Source: Acrocarpospora corrugata | Lineage (GTDB): Bacteria; Actinomycetota; Actinomycetes; Streptosporangiales; Streptosporangiaceae | NCBI RefSeq assembly: GCF_009687845.1 | Contig: NZ_BLAD01000036.1 | Coordinates: forward strand, 62,001-126,000 | Direction of reading: 5' to 3' | Length of the DNA: 64,000 bases | Part shown: one piece after another, positions 16,519-26,090 of the stretch | Layout of the letters: each line of letters begins with the position of its first letter | Numbering within the stretch: position 1 is the first letter of the stretch | The notes under the pieces: generated by a model | What the model was told of the DNA's origin: nothing | Databases searched by the model: none | The model's input: only the letters and a program-made list of their open reading frames with translations | Program-made: the position numbers and the translations under genes

Positions 16519-18150
16519 TCAGATACCACGCATGTTCAGCACATGGAGGGCGAGGGTCAGGTTCAGCCGGAGGTGCGCGTCCTCGGTGAAGTTGCCGAGC
16601 ATGCGCTCCAGTTTGCCGATCCGGTAGCGCAGCGTGTTGTAGTGGAAGTGCAGCCGGCGCGCCGTCTCGGCCACGTTGAGGTTGGTTTCCAGGAGCACGT
16701 GCAGCGTTCGGCGCAGGTCCGCGTTCTCGGCGTCGTCGTCGCCGGCCAGGCCGCCGAGCGTCTCGCGGACGAAGGAGTGCAGTTCCGCGGTGTCGTCGAC
16801 GAGGGAGAGCAGGCGGTAGACGCCGAGCTGGTCGAAGTGGGCGACCGCGCCCGAGCCGTGCAGCTGGCGGCCGACCCGGGCGGCCTTGAGCGCCTGGCCG
16901 TACGCGTCGGCGAGTGCGTCGGCCCCGGGCGCGATCCTGCTCATCCCGGTGGAGAAGGTGCAGTCGGCGAAGGCCGAGGAGGCGGCCGAGGCGAGCCTGG
17001 CGGTGTCCACGCCCGCGCCGACGACGGCGACCACCTCGTGCGAGAATCCGGCGACGGCGCCGCGCGGGTCGTGCCGCCGGACCGCCGCCTGCCAGGCGGC
17101 CAGCAGCCGGTCCTGGGCGGTGCGCTCGTCGCTCTCCGGGTCGAGTTCGGCCACCAGCACCGAGACCGGGCGTTCCAGGTCCCACCCGAACGCCTTGGCG
17201 CGCTCGGCGATCCGGCTGCCGCCCCGGCCGGTGAGCACGTCGCGCAGGAAGTCGGCGCGGTACTTGCTCTCGACGGCGGTGACGGCCTCCTGCTTGGTGA
17301 CCACCAGGGCGGCCACGGTGGCGGCCCGCTCCAGGATCCGGATGTCGCTGTCGCGGAGCGTGCCGGCCTGGCTGAAGGCGGCGATCCGGCCGTGGTGGTG
17401 GCCGCCGGCCACGATCGGGACGACCGCGTAGTGGCCGTCGGCGCGGACCAGCGGGTCGGCGTCGGCGCGGGACGGCTCCGACCTGCCGGTCAGATTGCCG
17501 CTCAGCACGTACGCCTCCCGCAGCATGGCCACCTGCTCCGCGCCCCCCGCCGAGGCCAGCACGTGCCCGGACACGTCCACGGCGGCCACGGCCACGTCCA
17601 GCAGCCCGGCCACCTCGGCGGTGACCTCGCGCATGCCGCCCCCCGCCAGGATGATCTGCACCAGCGCGCGGTGCGCCTCCTCGGCCCTGGCCAGGGTGGC
17701 GGCCTGCCTGTTCAGGATGTCGGTGAGCACCTGGTTGAGGATGTCGTCGAAGCCGACGTCGTTGGGGAGCAGGATGAGCGGGAAGTTGAGCCGGTCGGCC
17801 TGCTCGACCATCTCGTCGGGCAGTTCGTCGAGGTAGCGGCCCAGCTTGATGGCCAGCGCGGAGAGCCCGCGTTCGTCAAGATCCGCCACAAGCCGGCCGA
17901 GTGACTGGGGAGTGTTCCTGAGCGGATAGCCCGTAGTGAGCAGAAGCTCGTTCGGTTTCACCCAGGCGAGAATGTCGGGGACTTCCATGACGTTGAGCCG
18001 CTGGACGATCCGGTCCAGTCCGCCCTTGCCCGCGATCAGCCGGGCCCCGGCGAGGGTGGAGACCCCCAGCACCTCGCCGACGGCCACGCCATGGATGATC
18101 GTTCCGGTGCTGGCCAGGCGCATGGCGGGGGCTGCGGGGTCACTCGTCAT
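16519..18150 (-). CDS. pucR: PucR-family purine catabolism regulator
   Basis: 543 residues. The N-terminal PucR domain (VGEVLGVSTLAGARLIAGK onward) is followed by a GAF-like/GGDEF-like middle and the C-terminal PucR helix-turn-helix, LNVAETARRLHFHYNTLRYR with a closing leucine-rich segment. PucR of Bacillus controls purine degradation genes. Here the gene is divergent from the AllH/AllFG genes and lies upstream of the nucleobase permease and molybdenum hydroxylase. It probably controls both arms from the 151-base intergenic region, where TTGGCCGACTGTTGGC near 18225-18240 is a candidate site. Confidence 0.88.
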   Translation of the reverse strand: MTSDPAAPAMRLASTGTIIHGVAVGEVLGVSTLAGARLIAGKGGLDRIVQRLNVMEVPDILAWVKPNELLLTTGYPLRNTPQSLGRLVADLDERGLSALAIKLGRYLDELPDEMVEQADRLNFPLILLPNDVGFDDILNQVLTDILNRQAATLARAEEAHRALVQIILAGGGMREVTAEVAGLLDVAVAAVDVSGHVLASAGGAEQVAMLREAYVLSGNLTGRSEPSRADADPLVRADGHYAVVPIVAGGHHHGRIAAFSQAGTLRDSDIRILERAATVAALVVTKQEAVTAVESKYRADFLRDVLTGRGGSRIAERAKAFGWDLERPVSVLVAELDPESDERTAQDRLLAAWQAAVRRHDPRGAVAGFSHEVVAVVGAGVDTARLASAASSAFADCTFSTGMSRIAPGADALADAYGQALKAARVGRQLHGSGAVAHFDQLGVYRLLSLVDDTAELHSFVRETLGGLAGDDDAENADLRRTLHVLLETNLNVAETARRLHFHYNTLRYRIGKLERMLGNFTEDAHLRLNLTLALHVLNMRGI

Positions 18151-18301
18151 CGTCTGCTCCGGGGGGTTGGTGCATCTCCCGCCGATTGTGCCCGACTATC
18201 CGACTGTCAGGAAGAGCCAAGCATTTGGCCGACTGTTGGCAGTTTTCCCCGTACGGCCTCTGGGGGGCTCGTTCTAACGTCACCCTGATGAGGGAGGTCT
18301 G

Positions 18302-19198
18302 GTGACCGTAGGCACCCGCCCCAGAGCGCGCCGATCCGCGGCCCGCTCTGCCGGAGCGACCCTTGACCGTACGTTCGTGCCCGGCGCGGCCAGCATGGCC
18401 GTGCGACCCGCGCTGGAGACCCCCCGGCGCCCGGCCAGGGTGCTGGCGGCGTTCCCGTCCGCGGTCTACCTGGAACTGAGGACCGAGGTCGAGCCGCACG
18501 TCATCGCCCTGGTGACCGGGGAGGCGACCCGGCTGCCCAACGCCGTCGTGCTGACCGACCCGCTGGACGGGTTCGCGGCCGGCGACGAGGCCTGGGTGGG
18601 TGACGGCTTCATCGAGGTCGGCGGCCTGGCCATCCGGATCCGCCGCTGGTGGGATCCGGCGCCGGCGCTGCCGCTGGCCGGCCACTCGCGGCTGGCGGAC
18701 GGCCTGGCCCAGCTCGGCGAGCTCTGTGACGCCTCGGCCCGGCGTCCCGGCCTGACCGGCGGCGCGTGCGAGCTGCTCGCCGACGGCTGCCACTCGGGGT
18801 CGCTGGTGAACGCCGTGACCTCGGCCGAGCAGCTGATGGGCCTGGGCCCCGGGCTCACCCCGAGCGGCGACGACATGCTGGCCGGGCTGCTGGTGGCGCT
18901 GCGCCAGCTGGGCGCGGCGGCGGGCGTGGACCGGGCGGTCTGGCTGGCCGGCTGGCTGGCCGCGGCCGTCACCTTCGACGCCAGGACCAGGACCACGCCG
19001 ATCGCGGCCACCCTGCTGCACTGCGCGGCGCGCGGCGAGGCGAGCATGGAGGTGCTGGCCGTGCTGCGCGCGCTGGCCGGCGGCCAGCCGCTGGAGCCGT
19101 CAGTGCATCGGCTGCTGCATCTCGGTCACACTTCGGGCGCGGATCTCGCCTGGGGCATCAGGACCGGGCTGTCGGCCGTCCTCCACCTGTCGAACTAA
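18302..19198 (+). CDS. DUF2877 protein, AllH/YlbF-like (oxamate carbamoyltransferase subunit)
   Basis: 298 residues from GTG 18302, behind GGGAGG. The signature GLGPGLTPSGDDMLAGLL near residue 180 is diagnostic for DUF2877 proteins such as E. coli YlbF (AllH). In E. coli, FdrA, YlbE and YlbF (AllF, AllG, AllH) were reported to act together as oxamate carbamoyltransferase at the end of allantoin degradation (from memory of the literature). Here the gene directly precedes a fused FdrA-YlbE homologue, so the full set of three activities is present. It is divergent from pucR. Confidence 0.82.
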   Translation: MTVGTRPRARRSAARSAGATLDRTFVPGAASMAVRPALETPRRPARVLAAFPSAVYLELRTEVEPHVIALVTGEATRLPNAVVLTDPLDGFAAGDEAWVGDGFIEVGGLAIRIRRWWDPAPALPLAGHSRLADGLAQLGELCDASARRPGLTGGACELLADGCHSGSLVNAVTSAEQLMGLGPGLTPSGDDMLAGLLVALRQLGAAAGVDRAVWLAGWLAAAVTFDARTRTTPIAATLLHCAARGEASMEVLAVLRALAGGQPLEPSVHRLLHLGHTSGADLAWGIRTGLSAVLHLSN

Positions 19199-19226
19199 TC
19201 CGGCTCTGAATCTTCAGGGGGCGTTC

Positions 19227-22031
19227 TTGAATCTCGTCGAGGTGCGTAGCGGGGTCTACCACGACTCGGTCAGCCTGATGCGGGTCAGTCAGGCGCTGTC
19301 CGGCCGGGCCGGGGTGTCGGTGGCGATCGTCGCGATGGCGACGGAGCTGAACGTGGACCTGGCCAGGGACGCGGGCTTCGACGTGCCCGCCGCCACGCCC
19401 GGCGACCTGCTGGTCGCGGTCCGGGCCGAGTCGGCGGAGGAGCTGGCGGCGGCTTCGGAGGAGCTCGAACGGCAGCTGTCGGCGCGGGCCACCTCGGGGA
19501 GCGCGCGGGAGGAGGCTCCGGCGCGGACCACCAGGACGGCCGCGCGGGACGCCGACGCGAGCGTGGTCCTGGTCAGCGTGCCGGGCGAGCACGCCTTCGC
19601 CGAGGCGATGGACGCGGTGGACGCCGGTCTTTCGGTGATGATCTTCAGTGACAACGTGCCGGTGGCGCGCGAGGTGCTGCTCAAGGAGCGGGCCGAGGCG
19701 GCGGGTGTGCTGGTGATGGGCCCGGACTGCGGCACGGCCGTCGTCGGCGGGGCCGGGCTGGGGTTCGCGAACGTGCTGCGGCCTGGGCCGGTCGGGATCG
19801 TGGCCGCGTCGGGGACGGGCGCGCAGCAGGTGTCCAGCCTGCTCGACCAGGCGGGCGTCGGCGTCAGCCACCTGCTCGGGGTCGGCGGGCGGGACCTGTC
19901 GGCGGCGGTGGGCGGGCGGTCGACGCTGCGGGCGCTGGCGGCGCTGGACCAGGAGCCGGGGACAGAACTGATCGTCGTCATCTCCAAGCCCGCCGATCCC
20001 GCGGTGGCGGAGGTGGTGCGGGCCGCGGTGGAGCGGTCGGGGACGCCGGTGGTGATGGCGCTGCTCGGTCCGGGGCAGGACGATCTGACGGCCGTGACGG
20101 AGAACGTGCTGAGGGCGCTCGGGCGGGAGATCCCGGTCTGGCCTACTTGGGGGGCTTCGGCGGGCTCGGAGGGCGCTTCTGGGCTCGCGGGGCTGTACTC
20201 GGGGGGCACGCTGTGCACCGAGGCGAAGCTGATCGCCGGTGGGGGCACTTTTACCGACTTCGGCGATGACGAGTACACGGTCGGGCGGGCGCATCCGATG
20301 ATCGATCCGGCGCTGCGGCTGGAGGCGCTGGCCGGGGTGGAGTCCGGGGTGGTGCTGATGGACGTCGTGCTCGGGCACGGCTCCGACCCCGACCCCGCCG
20401 ACCGGCTGGCTCCCGCGATCACCGACGCCGTCGCGCGCGGCGTCGCCGTCGTGGTGGCCCTGGTGGGGACTGAGGGCGATCCTCAGGGCCTGCGAGCGCA
20501 GGGGGAACGCCTGGCGGGGGCCGGGGCGGCGGTGTTCGCCTCGAACGCCGCGGCGGCCCGGCACGCGGCCGTGCTCGCCGGTCTGACGCCCGCCGTCCCG
20601 TCCGGTGTGGGGGCCGCACCCCGGGCGGGGACGGGCGCTCCGGCCGGGAGCCCGCTGCTGTTGCTCGTGAACGAACCGCGGGTGATCTCGGTGGGGACGT
20701 CCGTACTCGCCGAGGCGCTGGACCAGCAGGCGGTCCCGCAGACCGTGGTGGACTGGCGCCCGCCGCTGGCCGGGACCGCCGAGGCGCTCGCCAAGGTGCT
20801 CGCCGACCCGCGCAGGGCCGCCGCCAACGCCCGCGCCGTCGACAGGCTCGTCTCCGCCCGCCCCCAGCTCGTCGGGGTACGGCGGGCCGGCGACGTCCTG
20901 GACCTGCCGCCCGGCACCTTCTTCCACGCGGGCCCGCCGATCGACTGGGAGCGCGCCTCCGGCCCGATGCGCGGCGCGCTCATCGGCGGCATGCTCTTCG
21001 AGGGCCTGGCCGCCACCCCCGACGAGGCGGAGCAGAAGCTCGCCACCGGCTCGATCCGGCTCGACTCCTGCCACCATCACCGGACGGTCGGCCCGATGGC
21101 GGGCGTGGTCAGCCCGTCCATGTGGATGCTGGAGGCCCGCGACGCCGAACACGGCGGAACGGCCTACTGCTCGCTCAACGAGGGCCTCGGCAAGGTCCTG
21201 CGGTACGGCGCGTACGGGCCTGAGGTGGTCGAGCGGCTGCGCTGGATGGGCGAGGTGCTAGGGCCTGTCCTCCAGGCCGCCCTGAACCTCAACGGCCCGC
21301 TGGACCTCCGCAACCTGATCGCCCAGGCGCTCCAGATGGGCGACGAACTACACAACAGGAACCGGGCGGCCACCTCGCTCATGGTCCGCGAACTCGCCCC
21401 CGCCATCGTCGACGCCGCCCCCACCCAAGCGGGGGAAGTGCTGCGATTCATCAACGGAAATGATCATTTCTTCCTGAACGCCGGAATGGCCGCGGGAAAG
21501 GCCGCCGCCGACGCCGCCAGAGATGTGCCGGGATCCAGCCTCGTCGTCGCGATGGCCAGAAACGGAACCGATTTCGGCATCCAGCTCTCCGGCTGCGGCG
21601 ACCGCTGGTTCACCGGCCCCGCCGGCGTGCCCGACGGGCTCTACCTCGGCGCGTACGGCCCCGGCGACGCCAACCCCGACATCGGCGACTCGACCATCAC
21701 CGAGACGGTCGGCCTCGGCGGCTTCGCCATGGCCGCAGCCCCCGCGATCGTCCGCTTCGTCGGCGGCGACGTGGCGGACGCGGTGGCGGCCACCAGGTCG
21801 ATGTACGAGATCACGCTGGCCGAGCACCCCGCGTACCAGATTCCCGGGCTCGGTTTCCGGGGCACGCCCGTCGGCATCGACGTCACGCTGGTCGCCCGCA
21901 CCTCGGTGCTGCCGGTAGTCAACACCGGCATCGCCGGGCGCGTGGCCGGAACAGGCCAGGTCGGAGCCGGTCTGGTGAGCCCGCCGCCGGAGGCTTTCGT
22001 GGCGGCGATCAACGCCTTGACGGGCGAATGA
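19227..22031 (+). CDS. FdrA-DUF1116 fusion (AllF-AllG-like)
   Basis: 934 residues from TTG 19227, preceded by AGGGGG. Residues 1 to about 480 match FdrA, a succinyl-CoA-synthetase-like protein: GPDCGTAVVGGAGLGFANV and GIVAASGTGAQQVSSLLDQ. From about residue 485 (LLLLVNEPRVISVGTSVLAE) to the end the protein matches DUF1116, the YlbE/AllG family, with HHHRTVGPMAGVVSPSMW and NGNDHFFLNAGMA. In E. coli these are separate genes. Together with the preceding DUF2877 protein they probably convert oxalurate and phosphate to oxamate and carbamoyl phosphate. No carbamate kinase gene is nearby. A TTA-free, GC-rich reading frame with no interruption argues for a true fusion. Confidence 0.85.
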   Translation: MNLVEVRSGVYHDSVSLMRVSQALSGRAGVSVAIVAMATELNVDLARDAGFDVPAATPGDLLVAVRAESAEELAAASEELERQLSARATSGSAREEAPARTTRTAARDADASVVLVSVPGEHAFAEAMDAVDAGLSVMIFSDNVPVAREVLLKERAEAAGVLVMGPDCGTAVVGGAGLGFANVLRPGPVGIVAASGTGAQQVSSLLDQAGVGVSHLLGVGGRDLSAAVGGRSTLRALAALDQEPGTELIVVISKPADPAVAEVVRAAVERSGTPVVMALLGPGQDDLTAVTENVLRALGREIPVWPTWGASAGSEGASGLAGLYSGGTLCTEAKLIAGGGTFTDFGDDEYTVGRAHPMIDPALRLEALAGVESGVVLMDVVLGHGSDPDPADRLAPAITDAVARGVAVVVALVGTEGDPQGLRAQGERLAGAGAAVFASNAAAARHAAVLAGLTPAVPSGVGAAPRAGTGAPAGSPLLLLVNEPRVISVGTSVLAEALDQQAVPQTVVDWRPPLAGTAEALAKVLADPRRAAANARAVDRLVSARPQLVGVRRAGDVLDLPPGTFFHAGPPIDWERASGPMRGALIGGMLFEGLAATPDEAEQKLATGSIRLDSCHHHRTVGPMAGVVSPSMWMLEARDAEHGGTAYCSLNEGLGKVLRYGAYGPEVVERLRWMGEVLGPVLQAALNLNGPLDLRNLIAQALQMGDELHNRNRAATSLMVRELAPAIVDAAPTQAGEVLRFINGNDHFFLNAGMAAGKAAADAARDVPGSSLVVAMARNGTDFGIQLSGCGDRWFTGPAGVPDGLYLGAYGPGDANPDIGDSTITETVGLGGFAMAAAPAIVRFVGGDVADAVAATRSMYEITLAEHPAYQIPGLGFRGTPVGIDVTLVARTSVLPVVNTGIAGRVAGTGQVGAGLVSPPPEAFVAAINALTGE

Positions 22032-22131
22032 ATGCGCATTGACCTCTGATTGACCTACTATCAATCCCCAACCTCACATATCGCGTGGAATTGTCGCGCG
22101 AACCGATCGAGGAGAATTGGGGATCCCGCCT

Positions 22132-24591
22132 ATGACAACCGACCGCCTCCTCGGTATGGTCCCCCCTATGCCGGAGGGTCAAGGCGGTGCCGGAGCCACT
22201 CCTGGAGGGGCGCCGGAAGGGCAGGGGCGACTGGTGGGCAGGCGATACCGCCTGCTCTCGCCCGTCGGCCGTGGCGGCATGGGCATGGTCTGGCACGCGC
22301 ACGACGTCCTGCTCGACCGGGACGTCGCGGTCAAGGAGCTCATCCTGCCGTACGGGCTCGACCAGGCGGGCCGCCAGGTCGCCCATCGCCGGATGCTGCG
22401 CGAGGCGCGCTCCGCGGCCCGGTTAAGTCACCCGGGCATCGTCACCGTCCACGACGTCGTGGAGGAGGACGGGCGGCCCTGGATCGTAATGGAGCTGGTC
22501 CGCGCCTGGTCCCTTGAGCAGGCCGTGCGGCAGAGCGGGCCGCTGCCCGTGAGCCAGGTCGCCGAGATCGGCATCCGGGTGCTGGACGCGCTCAGGCACG
22601 CGCACGCCGCCGGGATCCTGCACCGGGACGTCAAGCCCGGCAACGTGCTGCTCACCACCGACCGGGTGGTGCTCACCGACTTCGGCATCGCCGCCATCGA
22701 GGGCGACGTCACGATCACCCAGACCGGGCTGCTGATGGGCTCCCCCGCGTACATTCCGCCGGAGCGGCTGCAGGGGCGGACCATCACGCACGCGGCCGAC
22801 CTGTGGTCCTTCGGTGCGACGCTGTACGCGGCCGTGGAGGGCCGCCCGCCGTACGAGGGGCCGGACGCGGTGGCCGTGCTCGGCGCGGTGCTCACCCAGG
22901 AGCCGAACCGGCCCCAGCGCGCCGGCGTGCTGCTGCCGGTGATCGAGGGCCTGCTCCGCAAGAACCCCGCCGACAGGATCGGCGCCCCCCAGGTCGCCGA
23001 CATGCTCGAACGCGTCCTGCACACGACCGGCAACGGCCTGCGCGTCGCGCCGGCCATGCCGCACCCCGCGCCGGTCGACGGCACCCCCATGCAGATGCTC
23101 CCGCCCCTCGACTCGCCGTCGGGCCCGCTCCCTTCGCGCATCATCGAAACCCCCTCGGGACCGGTACGGGTTCCCTACACCAACCCGTCCGGCGGGTACG
23201 CGATGGCGTCCTTCCAGCCGTCCGCCTCCGACCCCCAGCTCCAGCCGCCCGGCGGCTACGACGCCCTGGCCAGCACCTCCGGCATGTTCAACGCGCCCGG
23301 CATGGCCGACAAGGCCAAGCCCGGCTCGAACACACCCGGCTCCGGCGTGCAGGGTCCCGGCGGGTCCGGTCCCGCGTCCTCCGGCCCCGGTTTCGCTCCG
23401 TTCAGCCCGGGGGCTTCCGGTCCCGGGGCTCATGGTCCCGGCGCTCATGGTCCTGGCGTTTCGGGTCCCGGGGCTCATGGTCCCGGAACCCATGGTTCGG
23501 GTGCTCATGGTCCTGGCGGTTCCGGTTCGGGTGCTCATGGGTCGGGGGCGAACGCGGACCAGGCGAACCGGCCGATTCCGCAGCGGGCGCTTGGCGGGCA
23601 GTTCGGCGCGCCCGTGGTCGAGAGCGGGCCCGGCGCGGCGTTCTTCAACGCGCCGCCCGGCGCGCACCGGGACGCCCAGCGTGACCCGATGTTCGATCCG
23701 CTCGACGCGCTGACCAGCCCGTCCGGTTCGTCGCACGCGCCGGAACGGCCCACCGGCGGCGGTCGCTGGCCGACCCCCGGCCCCACCGACCTGCCTGGGC
23801 AGCTGGCCCGTGACCTCGCCCGCGACCTGGCGCTGGACCCCGACGACCCGTTCACCACCGGCGGCAACCCCCGGTCCAGGTCGGCGGCCTCCACCACCGG
23901 CGAGCACGCGACCAGGAGCGGCAGCCGCCGCCGTACCAAGGACGACGACGACAGCCCCGGCCGTGGCGGCGCCATGGTCGTGGTGGCCGCCGTCGCCGTG
24001 ATCGCGCTCATCGTGCTGGTGCTCCTGATCATGGTCCCCGGCGGTGACGACGACACGCCGCCCACCACGACGAGCGCCGGCAACCCCGCCCTGACCACGC
24101 CCGGCACGGACTCCGACTCCGGCACCGACTCCGGCACCGGCTCCGGCACCGGCTCCGAGCCCGGCCCGATCCCGAAGGGCTTCAAGCGCCAGACCCTCGG
24201 CGGCGTGTCCGTGGCCGTCCCGCTGACCTGGAAGGTCACCGCCGAAGACGACGGCGTCCGCCTCACCGGCCCGCCCGACAGCGCCCAGACCGGCCTGATC
24301 GAGAAGATCCCCGACGGCAGCCTCCCCGCCCTCCAGCAGGTCGCCAAGAAGGCCGCCGGCTTCGACGAGTACACCCAGGTCACCCTCGGCCCCGTCAGCT
24401 ACCGCTGGCCCGCCGCCGAATGGGAGTACACCTACCGCGACGCCGCCACCGTCACCATCCGCACCGTCACCCGCTACATCGAAACCGAAGACCAGGCCTA
24501 CTCGGTAACCTTCACCGCCCCCGACTACGAATGGGCCGAAGCCGCCGCCACCATCCGCCAGGTCCTCTGGAGCAGCTTCTCCCCCGCGTAA
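22132..24591 (+). CDS. PknB-like transmembrane Ser/Thr protein kinase
   Basis: About 819 residues. The exact start is uncertain: ATG 22132 or TTG 22117 just after GAGGAG. The kinase domain has the glycine loop VGRGGMGMVW, the lysine of VAVKEL, HRDVKPGNVLL, DFGIAAIEG and the ADLWSFGATLYAAVEG segment. A long Pro/Gly-rich linker (about residues 330-600) includes a Gly-Pro-Gly-Ala-His repeat tract. A single membrane helix, MVVVAAVAVIALIVLVLLIM, leads to an extracellular domain of ~170 residues that could sense ligand or stress. A rare TTA leucine codon lies at 22423-22425, inside the kinase domain. A 6-bp inverted repeat GATTGA/TCAATC at 22048-22066 lies upstream. Confidence 0.93.
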   Translation: MTTDRLLGMVPPMPEGQGGAGATPGGAPEGQGRLVGRRYRLLSPVGRGGMGMVWHAHDVLLDRDVAVKELILPYGLDQAGRQVAHRRMLREARSAARLSHPGIVTVHDVVEEDGRPWIVMELVRAWSLEQAVRQSGPLPVSQVAEIGIRVLDALRHAHAAGILHRDVKPGNVLLTTDRVVLTDFGIAAIEGDVTITQTGLLMGSPAYIPPERLQGRTITHAADLWSFGATLYAAVEGRPPYEGPDAVAVLGAVLTQEPNRPQRAGVLLPVIEGLLRKNPADRIGAPQVADMLERVLHTTGNGLRVAPAMPHPAPVDGTPMQMLPPLDSPSGPLPSRIIETPSGPVRVPYTNPSGGYAMASFQPSASDPQLQPPGGYDALASTSGMFNAPGMADKAKPGSNTPGSGVQGPGGSGPASSGPGFAPFSPGASGPGAHGPGAHGPGVSGPGAHGPGTHGSGAHGPGGSGSGAHGSGANADQANRPIPQRALGGQFGAPVVESGPGAAFFNAPPGAHRDAQRDPMFDPLDALTSPSGSSHAPERPTGGGRWPTPGPTDLPGQLARDLARDLALDPDDPFTTGGNPRSRSAASTTGEHATRSGSRRRTKDDDDSPGRGGAMVVVAAVAVIALIVLVLLIMVPGGDDDTPPTTTSAGNPALTTPGTDSDSGTDSGTGSGTGSEPGPIPKGFKRQTLGGVSVAVPLTWKVTAEDDGVRLTGPPDSAQTGLIEKIPDGSLPALQQVAKKAAGFDEYTQVTLGPVSYRWPAAEWEYTYRDAATVTIRTVTRYIETEDQAYSVTFTAPDYEWAEAAATIRQVLWSSFSPA
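23412..23548 (+). repeat. Imperfect tandem repeats coding Gly-Pro-Gly-Ala-His
   Basis: About nine imperfect 15-bp units of the type GGTCCCGGGGCTCAT run through the kinase linker, coding GPGAH, GSGAH and similar pentapeptides. The unit spelling switches between GGTCCC, GGTCCT and GGTTCG, so the tract has diverged but is likely length-variable. It lies in the intracellular linker between kinase domain and membrane helix. Confidence 0.8.
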
Positions 24592-24619
24592 CCGCCCCAG
24601 CGACGCCTTGTGGGGCGGT
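24591..24619 (+). terminator. Possible hairpin terminator after the kinase gene
   Basis: ACCGCCCCA and TGGGGCGGT pair perfectly (9 bp) around an 11-base loop, starting within the stop codon. There is no clear T-run after the stem, so termination would need Rho or be inefficient. Confidence 0.45.
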
Positions 24620-24676
24620 GTTCGCCCTGCGGATACTCGGTTGGGTTGGCGTAATGAGTCATGGCAAACTTCGCGC

Positions 24677-26047
24677 ATGACATCGGCCCCCCACATCTCA
24701 CCCGTCACCGCTGTCGATCTACGCGCCGCCCAGCGCCGGACCCTGAGTGTGCTCTCGCTGGCGCAGGTCATCAGCGGTGTCGGGGTGGCGGTCGGTGTCG
24801 CGCTCAGTTCGTTGTACGTGGCCAAGCTCTCCGGGTCGACGGCGATCAGTGGCCTCGCCGGGACCGCCACCGTTCTCGGCGCCGCCCTGCTGGCGCTGCC
24901 GACCGCCCGCACCACCGGGCGCAGCGGACGCCGGGCGGGCCTCACCCTGGCGTACGGCGCGGCGGTGGCCGGCTGTCTTCTCGCCGTCGTGGCGGTGGCC
25001 CTCACCTCCTGGCCGCTGCTCCTGGTGGCCCTGGTGCTGATCGGCGCCGCCAGCGCGGGAAACCTGTCCGCCCGCTACTCGGCCACCGACCTGGCGCCCG
25101 AAGGCCACGCCGCCCGCCACCTCTCCCTCGTCGTCTGGTCCGCCACGCTCGGCTCGGTGACCGGCCCCAACCTCGCCGAACCCGCCGCCGACCTGGCCGA
25201 GACCCTCACCCTCCCCCGCGCCGCCGGCCCTTTCGTCCTGGCCGGGATCACCTTCGCCATCGCGACCCTCATCATCAACCTCGGCCTCCGCCCCGATCCA
25301 CTCCTCCTGGCCAGAGCCACTCAGCGGCCCCCCACACCCCATGACCTCGACTTCGCTCCCGACCCGACGGAATCCCCCGCGACGAAACCTGCCGCGAAGC
25401 CCGCGACAACTCCCGCCACGGAGAAGCCCGCGGCGAAAGCATCGCTAGCGGACACCCTGCGCGAGGCCTGGGAGACAATCCGGGTGATTCCGGCCGCGCG
25501 GCAGGCGCTGATCGCGATCGCCGTCAGCCATACCGCGATGGTCTCGATCATGTCGATGACCCCCGTTCACCTGGACCACGGCCACGCCGAGATCTCCGTG
25601 ATCGGCATCGTCATCAGCCTGCACATCGCCGGGATGTACGTCCTCTCCCCCGTCGTCGGCTGGCTGGCCGACCGCCTCGGCCGCGTCCCCGTCCTGATCG
25701 CCGGCATGATCCTGCTCCTGATCTCCGCCGCCCTGGCCGGAACAGCCGGCTACGGAGTCCCCCAGATCGCCGCCGGCCTCTTCATCCTCGGCCTCGGCTG
25801 GTCCTGCGGCCTGGTCGCCGGCTCCGCGCTCCTCACCGAATCCGTCCCCCTCAACCGCCGCCCCGCCGTCCAGGGCCTCTCCGACCTCATCATGAACATC
25901 TGCGGCGCCACCGGCGCCCTCCTCGCCGGCGCGGTCGTCGGAGCCGCCTCCTTCGCCGCCCTCAACACCGCCGCAGCCATCATGGTCGCCCTCACCACCC
26001 TGACCCTCCTCCGCCGCCGCCCCCCAACCCCCACCCAATCCGCCTAA
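24677..26047 (+). CDS. Major facilitator superfamily transporter
   Basis: 456 residues from ATG 24677. Twelve hydrophobic segments are split by a Pro/Ala/Lys-rich central loop around residue 230. The motif-A loop is seen as GWLADRLGRVPVL in the second half; the N-half equivalent (ARTTGRSGRRAGL) is weaker. The closest impression is an actinobacterial drug-efflux-type MFS protein, but the substrate cannot be named. It stands alone, between the kinase and a convergent polymerase gene. Confidence 0.82.
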   Translation: MTSAPHISPVTAVDLRAAQRRTLSVLSLAQVISGVGVAVGVALSSLYVAKLSGSTAISGLAGTATVLGAALLALPTARTTGRSGRRAGLTLAYGAAVAGCLLAVVAVALTSWPLLLVALVLIGAASAGNLSARYSATDLAPEGHAARHLSLVVWSATLGSVTGPNLAEPAADLAETLTLPRAAGPFVLAGITFAIATLIINLGLRPDPLLLARATQRPPTPHDLDFAPDPTESPATKPAAKPATTPATEKPAAKASLADTLREAWETIRVIPAARQALIAIAVSHTAMVSIMSMTPVHLDHGHAEISVIGIVISLHIAGMYVLSPVVGWLADRLGRVPVLIAGMILLLISAALAGTAGYGVPQIAAGLFILGLGWSCGLVAGSALLTESVPLNRRPAVQGLSDLIMNICGATGALLAGAVVGAASFAALNTAAAIMVALTTLTLLRRRPPTPTQSA

Positions 26048-26090
26048 CCCCTCCCGAAAACCGCCCAAGGCGGACACCCGCGCGGAAGGG

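Noticed and set aside
23412-23548. Regular short repeats considered as a CRISPR-like array
   Set aside because: The units are 15 bp without spacers and code a Gly-Pro-Gly-Ala-His tract in frame within the kinase.
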